A stretch of DNA of 64,000 bases from contig NZ_SSNZ01000006.1 in NCBI RefSeq assembly GCF_004801375.1, positions 62,001-126,000 on the forward strand, written 5' to 3'. The number at the start of each line of letters is the position of its first letter. Positions within the stretch are counted from its first letter, which is position 1. Of this stretch, positions 42,783-51,100 are shown piece by piece. The notes under the pieces are model-generated. The model was given only the letters and a program-made list of their open reading frames with translations. It ran no database searches and was not told where the DNA came from. The translations under genes were made by a program, and so were the position numbers. Origin of the DNA: Flavobacterium supellecticarium (lineage in GTDB: Bacteria > Bacteroidota > Bacteroidia > Flavobacteriales > Flavobacteriaceae).

Positions 42783-44342
42783 CTAATAATCTGAAGACAA
42801 ATGGACTAACTGCTCCGTTATAAAATTTAAGAAGTGCTCATGGTCCGCTTTCGTTGCGGTTTCTACCTCATCAACTCTTAACAATCCCCTATTCGTCAAT
42901 TCGATACAATTATGAGAAAGTGCCGGACAGATTTTATAAGTTCTTAGTCGGTCGTCTTCATATTGCAAGCCATATCTAAAAACAAACTTCAAAATCATTT
43001 GCCTCGCTAGTGGCTCATCGTTTTGACACGCTATTATATCCTGAACGGTATGTATACCACTCATGTATTTTTTCATAAGCTGTAGCTGATTGGCAATATA
43101 TTCCTCAGTAGCTTTAATAATATCTCTTACCCGGCTATGTTCGGCATTATATTGTTCAGACCATTTCTTGAATGTAATCTTATTAAGTGTTCCTTCAATC
43201 AAATGCTCTTCAAGTGATTCCATTTTAGCATCCAATTCCTGAAGCATTTTTTGCCTGCCTCTTATCTGTTGTTTTTCATCTTTCAACAGTTTATCAATTC
43301 TTACAGCTGCTTTCTTATTAAGAAGAATCAATTGCTCTTTTGTTAGCTTTAGATGCTCCAATACCAATCTAAACTGTTCATGGATTCTTTTTCCTGGAAT
43401 ATTAACCGAAATATGACTAATACACCTGTAATACAAATAGTATCTACTCTTCCCTTTGCTCCACCCTGCCGTCATATATTTTCCACAACTACACTTCAAT
43501 AGTCCTTTTAAAAGATAATCTTTATCCAGCTTTAATTTTGATGGCTTTTTACGATTTCTGATTTCTTGCACAAGCCAATAATCGGCTTCGCTTACGATAC
43601 GTTCGTGAAGGGCTTTTACATACTTTACCTTTCCGTCTTCATCGATCACTTTGATCAGACCAGCATATAAAGTGTTATCCAGTATTCGTGTCACTGCATT
43701 ATGACCTTTAAGCGGAAAACCTTCCCGATTCATTATAGTTGTGATTTCTCTCAGCGACATACCGGATAAGTAGTACCGGAAAATTTGTTGAACGATTTCT
43801 GCTTCCTGATTATTTACAACAAGAATACCTTTACCGAGAAGATCTCTGCTATTGCTATAACCATAAGGTGCTTTATTTACAAATCGTCCTTCCAGATGCG
43901 CTCTTTTAATCCCCCGGATGGTTCTGGCACGGATATTTAAAAGTTCTGCATTTGCAGTAGCATACCGGAATGCACGGCTAATGAATACTGTTGGATCTGT
44001 CGGATCAATATCAAGTGGTTCGTCCACAGAAACAACCTTAACACCATACTGGCTCTCAAATTTCTTTATCTTCAAAAGAGCCTCGGAAAGATCTCTACTA
44101 AAACGATCGTGTTCCATAACGACCATATACTGCACCAGTCCTTTATACCGCTTTATGAATATTTCGAGTGCCTGAAAATCCAATCGGCTAAAAGTAGAAC
44201 TCCGTTGGCCATTGTCTTTAAAAAGCGCGATGAGTTCCAGTCCGTATTTAGCGCAATAGGCATTTATGGCAGCTTCCTGCACATCTAAGGAGTATCTCGA
44301 CTGATCCTTCGAACTTAAACGCATATACCCTATCGCTTTCAT
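42783..44342 (-). CDS. Large serine recombinase
   Basis: Site-specific recombinase of 519 aa. The N-terminal resolvase domain (about 1-150) has the nucleophile serine near residue 10 in YMRLSSKDQS and the conserved VMEHDRFSRDL. A recombinase domain follows with APYGYSNS, and then a zinc-ribbon region starting KCSCGKYMTAG with a later Cys. A coiled coil lies at about 335-410, as in phage and mobile-element integrases. It lies immediately inside the tRNA-Leu boundary and is read outwards towards it, so it is the probable integration enzyme of the island that holds the defence genes. Confidence 0.92.
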   Translation of the reverse strand: MKAIGYMRLSSKDQSRYSLDVQEAAINAYCAKYGLELIALFKDNGQRSSTFSRLDFQALEIFIKRYKGLVQYMVVMEHDRFSRDLSEALLKIKKFESQYGVKVVSVDEPLDIDPTDPTVFISRAFRYATANAELLNIRARTIRGIKRAHLEGRFVNKAPYGYSNSRDLLGKGILVVNNQEAEIVQQIFRYYLSGMSLREITTIMNREGFPLKGHNAVTRILDNTLYAGLIKVIDEDGKVKYVKALHERIVSEADYWLVQEIRNRKKPSKLKLDKDYLLKGLLKCSCGKYMTAGWSKGKSRYYLYYRCISHISVNIPGKRIHEQFRLVLEHLKLTKEQLILLNKKAAVRIDKLLKDEKQQIRGRQKMLQELDAKMESLEEHLIEGTLNKITFKKWSEQYNAEHSRVRDIIKATEEYIANQLQLMKKYMSGIHTVQDIIACQNDEPLARQMILKFVFRYGLQYEDDRLRTYKICPALSHNCIELTNRGLLRVDEVETATKADHEHFLNFITEQLVHLSSDY

Positions 44343-44816
44343 AATCAGATATCTTATCCTTACAATGTAGTGATATATGATTTGCTACGCAACTATGTCG
44401 CAATGTTTCTTATGATTAGAACATAATGTCCAATCTGAATTAACTACCTAGTTAATTAGCTTTTATATTTTAATTAATTCAATCTTAATCGAATCTAGCA
44501 TTAAGCAAACATCTATTACCTATAAATTCACTCCAGCATAAATAAAAATTTCTCACCACACTACATAACATTTTAACATCATGAAATGTAAAAAACTCTT
44601 ATCCTATTAAGATCTAGCAGATTAAATCCTCAAACACAATTTCCACACAAAAATATTCGCAAAAAAACACAATAAAACTCTTTTACAATTCTCATTTTTA
44701 ACCTAATTACGGTTTTACATAATTAAAAAAACCACATTTTTAATACATTTGATTAAATAACAGTTAGTTATTGCATATATTTATTAACTTCAGACAAGCT
44801 CATTTAATTTATCTTC
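44343..44816. promoter_or_regulatory. Divergent regulatory region, recombinase / defence operon
   Basis: 474 nt without a gene, strongly A+T-rich. On the plus strand TACATTTG (44744-44751) matches the -7 consensus 66 nt before the helicase ATG; no TTG -33 element is at the right distance. A small inverted repeat TTGC-TAC-GCAA lies at 44382-44392 near the recombinase start. No small ORF looks convincing. Confidence 0.45.
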
Positions 44817-47800
44817 ATGAAAATAACTTTACCCTCTCTTGAGTCAACTCTCTATCAAAAAACTGGAAGTAAAAATATTATAAGGCAACTATTAGCCTCA
44901 AAGCAATCAATACCTCTTAATATATTGCAGGAAAATCGCTTTTACTTAGTGGTAGAAGACAATGTAAATAAAATCTGTCTCACTACCAAAGAAGAATATA
45001 TTCCCGAAGGAATTGAATATGCTCTTCTTACGAATGTGCTTCCAAATAAACAACGGTTTGAAGAGGATAAAATAATTATAAAAGGATGGGCGAAGCATCC
45101 TCTTTTAAAAGAGTACTCACCCAGTGAGATTACGCAATCATGGAAAAATGATTTTCTGTATAAGGAAGAGGATGTAAACGAGCCTGGATTAAGACAACCA
45201 CAGATTGCTGCATTGCATATGATAATGGGGCACCTGAAACTTCCTTTAGATGCCGCAACCGTTGTAATGCCTACAGGTACAGGTAAAACGGAAACAATGT
45301 TGGCTACGCTGGTAGCTAACAGATGTGAAAAGCTTTTAGTTACGGTGCCTTCTGATTCTTTGCGAAACCAGATAGCTGGAAAGTTTTTCAATTTAGGTTT
45401 ATTAAAACAATTCGCTGTTGTTGGCGAAAAGTCTTTATATCCAATTGTTGGGGTTATTAAGAATAAATTTGAAAGTACTGAAGAGGTTACTGAATTTTTA
45501 GAGAAATGCAATGTAGTAGTAAGTACAATGAGTTGGCTTACCAATCAAAATAATGAGACTCAAGAACTTTTCGCCAAAACATTCAGCCATATATTTATTG
45601 ATGAAGCTCATCATGTGAAAGCGTCTTCGTGGAATGAGTTCCGGAATAAATTCGATAAAGAAAAGGTTATTCAATTTACAGCGACACCATTTAGAAATGA
45701 TGGAAAGAGACTGGATGGAAAAATTATTTCCAACTTCCCTTTAAAGAAAGCACAGGAACAAGGTTATTATAAAAAGATAGAGTTTATTTCTATCCGTGAA
45801 TATGAGAAAGAAAAAGCGGATCAAGAAATTGCAAAGGTGGCTGTTGAACGTTTACGTTCAGACTTAGCTGACCCAAATCCCTACAATCACATTCTTATGG
45901 CTCGTTGTGCTACGAAAGAGCGGGCAAAAGAAATTTTTAAGTTATACGAAGTTCATAAAGATCTCAATCCTGTTGTGATATATTCGGGAGTACCTAATTT
46001 TAAGGAAACTTATGATAAAATACTTCAAAAGAAAACGAGAATAATTGTTTGTGTTGATATGCTTGGTGAAGGTTTCGATTTGCCGGAATTGAAAATAGCA
46101 GCATTTCACGATATCAGAAAGAGTCTTCCCATTACATTACAGTTAGCAGGTCGTTTTACAAGAACTAAATATGATGAAGAACTTGGTGATGCCTCTTTCG
46201 TTGCCAATATTGCTGATCTCGATGTGAGAGCAGAATTAGCAGATTTGTATGCTACGGATGCAGATTGGAATGAAATTCTTTCAGATGCAAGTTCGGGACA
46301 AGTGAACGAACAAATAGAATTCAAGGATTTTATGAGTGGTTTTAAGAAATTGAACAATGCCAACATCCCTTTTCAGAATATCAGACCTAAATTAAGCACA
46401 GTTGTTTATAAGAATAAGACTAATGCTTGGAATCCAGGTAATTTTCAAAAAGGAATTCCTGGATATGACAACCTTGAATTTAAATTTCATGATATTAATA
46501 GAGAGCATAATATGCTTGTGATAGTCACAGGAAAAAGGTTTGAAGTTGATTGGGTACATGATAAACGGGAAATTTATGATATACAATGGGACATTATTAT
46601 AGTTTATTGGGAAACCAAAAATAATCTTCTGTTTATAAATAGCTCGGACAATGGAAGTCTTTATACCGAATTAGCTCAAGCAATAATAGACGATAATGCC
46701 GAGCTTATCAAAGGAATAGATGTTTTTAAGACTTTTTATAATATAAAAAGAGTAAAGCTGCAAAACGTTGGATTAAGACAGTTTTTAGGCAAAAATATAC
46801 GTTTTAGGATGATGGTGGGAAGTGATGTTGGAGAAGCGTTGAGCCTAGCCGAAAAACAAAGAGGAGAAAAAGCCTTTGTCATGGGTACAGGTTTTGAAGT
46901 TGGTAAACCAGTTAATATAGGAGCTTCATACAAAGGAAGGGTATGGACAAAACTCCAGGGAGATTTAAAACAGTTTAAAAATTGGTGTATAGCATTAGGA
47001 AATAAACTAGTAGATGAAAATATTGATCCAAATCAAATTCTTAGAGAAACACTTATTCCGACCCTGAGAACAAATCTTCCAAATGTATTTCCTGTATGGA
47101 TAGATTGGGATACGGATATCTACCTCGATGTCGAAACTAAATATAACTTCATTATAGACGGAATAAAATATGACCTCTCCAATGTAGAATTATGCTTAGT
47201 AAATCCATCTATAGGGGGAGATTTGTTATTTTCTCTTAAATCCGAAACACAAGAAGCTGCTTTCAAGTTGGAACTGTTTGAGAAGAAAGATGGTGATGAG
47301 TCATTTGCAGATTTTAAAATAACTCAACAATCAAAAGAACCTGTAGAAGTTCAGTTTGGACGTGCTAAAATTGATGGAGTTACATTCTTTGAAAAATTCA
47401 TTCCTACTGTTTGGTATGCTGACGGTTCTGCACTTACAGGAAACGAATACTATGAACTCAAACAGCAAATAGGCGTCTATCCTAAAGACGAACTTATATC
47501 CTGGAATTGGGATGGTGTGAATCTAAGAAATGAAGCACAAGGCATACAACCTAAGAAAGTTGATTCAATTCAGTACAAAGTCATTGAACAATTAAAGCAA
47601 GAAGATTTCGATATCATCTACGATGATGATTATTCCGGTGAAATTGCCGATGTTGTTACTATTAAAGCTCATAGTGATAAAATTGAAATTAAGCTCTATC
47701 ACTTAAAATTTGCTTTGGATGGTGTTATCAGCAACCAGATCAAGAATTTTTATGAGGTCTGCGGACAAGCTCAAAAATCCGTGCATTGGAAACATAAATC

Positions 47801-48074
47801 AGGTAAGGAGTTCATTAACCACCTGCTTAGACGGGAAACTAAATCAAAAAAGGGCTTATCCTGTTCCCGACTTGAAAAAGGCAACAGAAATGATTTGATA
47901 AAACTGTTGGGAATATTAAAAAACGAAATTCCTGTAGAATATGAAATTTTGATTGTCCAACCAGGGCTCTCAAAGGCAAAGGCGTCTGATGATATTTTAA
48001 CATTATTAGGTGTTACTGCTACTTACATCAAGGAGTTTGCAGATATTAATCTTAAAGTAATAACGAGTATATAA
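44817..48074 (+). CDS. DEAH-type superfamily 2 helicase, probable defence protein
   Basis: Protein of 1085 aa. An N-terminal region of about 120 residues precedes a RecA-like pair. Walker A is MPTGTGKTET (about 151-160), the DEAH box is at 262-265 in IFIDEAHHVKAS, motif III is FTATPFRND, and the second RecA domain has ILMARCATKERAKEIF, GEGFDLPEL and LAGRFTRTK. The 600-residue C-terminal part has no domain I can name; it ends in segments (KIEIKLYHLKFALDGV, YEILIVQPGLSKAKAS) with alternating charged and hydrophobic residues. No nuclease motif is obvious. It heads the co-directional defence run and sits 104 nt before the ATPase-Schlafen-caspase gene. Loading on or translocating foreign nucleic acid is inferred. 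Confidence 0.85.
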   Translation: MKITLPSLESTLYQKTGSKNIIRQLLASKQSIPLNILQENRFYLVVEDNVNKICLTTKEEYIPEGIEYALLTNVLPNKQRFEEDKIIIKGWAKHPLLKEYSPSEITQSWKNDFLYKEEDVNEPGLRQPQIAALHMIMGHLKLPLDAATVVMPTGTGKTETMLATLVANRCEKLLVTVPSDSLRNQIAGKFFNLGLLKQFAVVGEKSLYPIVGVIKNKFESTEEVTEFLEKCNVVVSTMSWLTNQNNETQELFAKTFSHIFIDEAHHVKASSWNEFRNKFDKEKVIQFTATPFRNDGKRLDGKIISNFPLKKAQEQGYYKKIEFISIREYEKEKADQEIAKVAVERLRSDLADPNPYNHILMARCATKERAKEIFKLYEVHKDLNPVVIYSGVPNFKETYDKILQKKTRIIVCVDMLGEGFDLPELKIAAFHDIRKSLPITLQLAGRFTRTKYDEELGDASFVANIADLDVRAELADLYATDADWNEILSDASSGQVNEQIEFKDFMSGFKKLNNANIPFQNIRPKLSTVVYKNKTNAWNPGNFQKGIPGYDNLEFKFHDINREHNMLVIVTGKRFEVDWVHDKREIYDIQWDIIIVYWETKNNLLFINSSDNGSLYTELAQAIIDDNAELIKGIDVFKTFYNIKRVKLQNVGLRQFLGKNIRFRMMVGSDVGEALSLAEKQRGEKAFVMGTGFEVGKPVNIGASYKGRVWTKLQGDLKQFKNWCIALGNKLVDENIDPNQILRETLIPTLRTNLPNVFPVWIDWDTDIYLDVETKYNFIIDGIKYDLSNVELCLVNPSIGGDLLFSLKSETQEAAFKLELFEKKDGDESFADFKITQQSKEPVEVQFGRAKIDGVTFFEKFIPTVWYADGSALTGNEYYELKQQIGVYPKDELISWNWDGVNLRNEAQGIQPKKVDSIQYKVIEQLKQEDFDIIYDDDYSGEIADVVTIKAHSDKIEIKLYHLKFALDGVISNQIKNFYEVCGQAQKSVHWKHKSGKEFINHLLRRETKSKKGLSCSRLEKGNRNDLIKLLGILKNEIPVEYEILIVQPGLSKAKASDDILTLLGVTATYIKEFADINLKVITSI

Positions 48075-48081
48075 ATAAGAC

Positions 48082-48177
48082 ATGACTAATCTATCTACAA
48101 CATATAAGCAGAAATGGGAAGAGTTCGAGCACAAATTTATAATTCAAGAAAATAACTTAATAAAAGGCATAAATTAA
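48082..48177 (+). CDS. 31-codon mini-ORF
   Basis: An ATG at 48082 opens a frame of 31 residues (MTNLSTTYKQKWEEFEHKF followed by IIQENNLIKGIN) that ends one base before the ATG of the large ATPase-caspase gene. It is charged and helical in character. It could be a small system component, a coupling leader or the leftover start of a deleted gene. Position and spacing are the only support. Confidence 0.3.
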   Translation: MTNLSTTYKQKWEEFEHKFIIQENNLIKGIN

Positions 48178-48178
48178 T

Positions 48179-51100
48179 ATGAGTTTAAGGAGTGATATTG
48201 AAGAAATTTTTAGAAAAAATACAGGCTATGCTGAACCTGAACACGCGATAAATCAGGCTGAATCATTAAAATCTTTATCCGTTGATCTTTATACTGATTC
48301 AAAAAGGTTTGTTTATGAATTACTACAAAATGCTGATGACTCAGTAATACCAGGAGTGTCAGTAGAGGTGGGAATAAGGCTTTTTGATGATTTTTTAGTT
48401 GTAGCACATACTGGTAAACCTTTTGACAAAAGAGATTTAAGAGGCATCTGCGGTGTTAGTGACGGAACTAAAAAAAAGTCAATTGAAAAAACAGGTTATA
48501 AAGGTATAGGTTTTAAAGCTGTATTTGGACAATCAGAAAAAGTAGTTATTTATTCCAATGGAGATTATTTTAGGTTTGATTCAAATTATGCTTTCGAGTG
48601 GAATACTACATGGGGAGATAATCAACAAAATTGGGAAATAGATAATGATAGATTGTTTTATTATCCTTGGCAGATTATACCTATATATACCAAACCCGAA
48701 GAGGTTGATGAAAGAATCAAAGCCTTTATAAGTGATGGTGGGTTTACAGTAGCAACAATTATTTTATTATCAAAGGGCAAAGAGGATGTAAAAAAAGCAG
48801 TTGAAGAATTATCATCAAATGTCAATATGTTTTTATTTCTTAAAAACATACAAGAATTAGACTTTAACATAGCGACTCCAAATATTATTACGCTAAATAG
48901 AGAGCAAGATTCTACATCTGTTGAAATTAAACACAATGGAAATACTAAATTTTCATGGATAATTAGATCAGCTAAAATACAAGTTCCAACAGAAATAAGG
49001 TTAAAATTAAAAGAAGAAAAGAATATCCCAGATAAACTTTTGAATGCGACTGAAACAGAGTTAACATTTGCCGCAAAAATAGATCAAGATACTATTCAAA
49101 AGTTAAGTAGTGATGAGAGATTACTGTATTCATATCTTCCTACAGAAGAAAGAAAATATGCTTTTCCTGTCTTAGTCAATGGTAGCTTTGTGATGAGTGC
49201 AAATAGGGAAACATTACATGAAGACTCAAAATGGAATAATTGGCTCTTTGAAAATATTCCTGCTGAATTATTAAATTGGATTTCAGAATTAGTACGTGGA
49301 AAATTTGGACAGAGTGCTTATGAATTGATACCAATAAAATCATCTATCAGCAATCTTTTAACTTCGTCTTATCAAAATGGTTTATCAAGCGCACTTAATT
49401 CTATTCCTTTTATTCTCTCGAACAAAAATGAATTAATTAGAGCTAATCAAGCATTAATCGATATTACTTCAATTTCAAAAAAAGCTTTTATCACCGAAAG
49501 TGCTACAAGAGAATTTGTCATTGATAAAAATAACAGTCAAACAATTCATACAAATCCTTTTCTACCTTACACAGGATATGTCCAAATTTTGAAAAATAGT
49601 GGTGTTTCTATTTTTGATTGGGAAGATGTGCCAAAATTGTTAGAATCTAAGGCTTTCCAAAAAAGGCATTCGAGTACTAATAATATTCAGCTAATTCAAT
49701 TTTTTAAACAACAGTGCGAAATAGAGAATCCGAAAAATATTAATGAAAATAGAATTAAAAATTGGTCTTTTATTCTCGATCATAAAGGGAATATTCTTCC
49801 TCCATCCAACATTTATTTTCCAACACCTGATGATGAAAATTGGAATGACCCCAATAGTGAAATTTCGTTTTTGCATGCTGATATTCAAAAATTTTTATTA
49901 CAAAATGCTGAAACACGGAATTGGTTAGAAAAGATAGGCGTAACTGAGAAAACAGATCTTTCTTATCTCAGAAAAACTATCATTGCTAATGCGTCTGAAT
50001 ATAGTACTCTCGAAAACACATTGGGTACAATAGCGACCATTTTTAGTCTCTATACTAAAAATGAAATTGGCAAAGATGAGCTAGAGAAACTATCTGAACT
50101 CAAAATATTAACCAGTAAAGACAGTCTACTACCAGCAAGACTCTGCTATTTTTCCGACACCTATAATCCGAGGCTTAGATTACAAGCGGAACTCTCGGAT
50201 GATATTTTTATTAGTGAAAGCTATTTGTCTGATAATGCTGATAAAGATGAGTGGAAGCGCTTCTTTAAAATGATGGGTGTGAAAGATGGTATAACAGCTA
50301 TATCATACCCTAAAACAAGCAGTACTCAGTTGATTCAAGAATATCAATTTTTAAATGATTATTTCAAGGCAGAAGATAAATTTTTTGCACCTTTTCTATC
50401 AACATTTCAAGCAAATGAATATTCAGAATTGACAACTTTACTGTTTCTTGCCAAATCCAATCACATCAAGTTTTTAAAAATATTCTGGTCCGATGTTATT
50501 AAAAATATAAGTATTGAAGATTTTAATACCCCAGCAATTGCTTATTGGGGACAACAAGGAAAGCCTGGAAGAACTGAAGGTAATGAAGTTGAAAACTATT
50601 TAAAATGGTATATCCAAAATAATGATTGTATTCCTACTTTAATGGATACATGCAAAAAAGCAAATGATGTGTATATTAACACTGAAGATATTCTTACTGT
50701 AGCAGGAAGCTATTTGCCCATATTTTTTGAAGACGAGCTAACTCAAGATTGGAAAGCCTTTTTTAATTTCAAAACAAAGTTATTATTAGAAGATTACTTA
50801 GAAATCTTAACGAAGATAGCTTCTGATATTAAGAGCGATGGTAAAGTAAAGAAAGAGAACGGCACTCGCATTCAAGCCATATATAAAATTCTATTAGATC
50901 AATGCACTAATTGGAGTCCAGAAGATATTTCAAAAGTTGAGGAATGGGCTGGTAATGGCTATCTTCTAAGTACTAAAAATATTTTTGTTGAATGTCACAA
51001 GCTTAAATTTTTCATGGATGGTAATGAATCAATTTTTCAAGATCAATTTCCTTTTTTAGCTGTTAACGCAGAAAACAAGCAGTCCCCCTCTTTAGAATTT

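Noticed and set aside
44942..45544. 200-codon antisense frame in the helicase gene
   Set aside because: It lies opposite the helicase Walker A region, with no domain or promoter.
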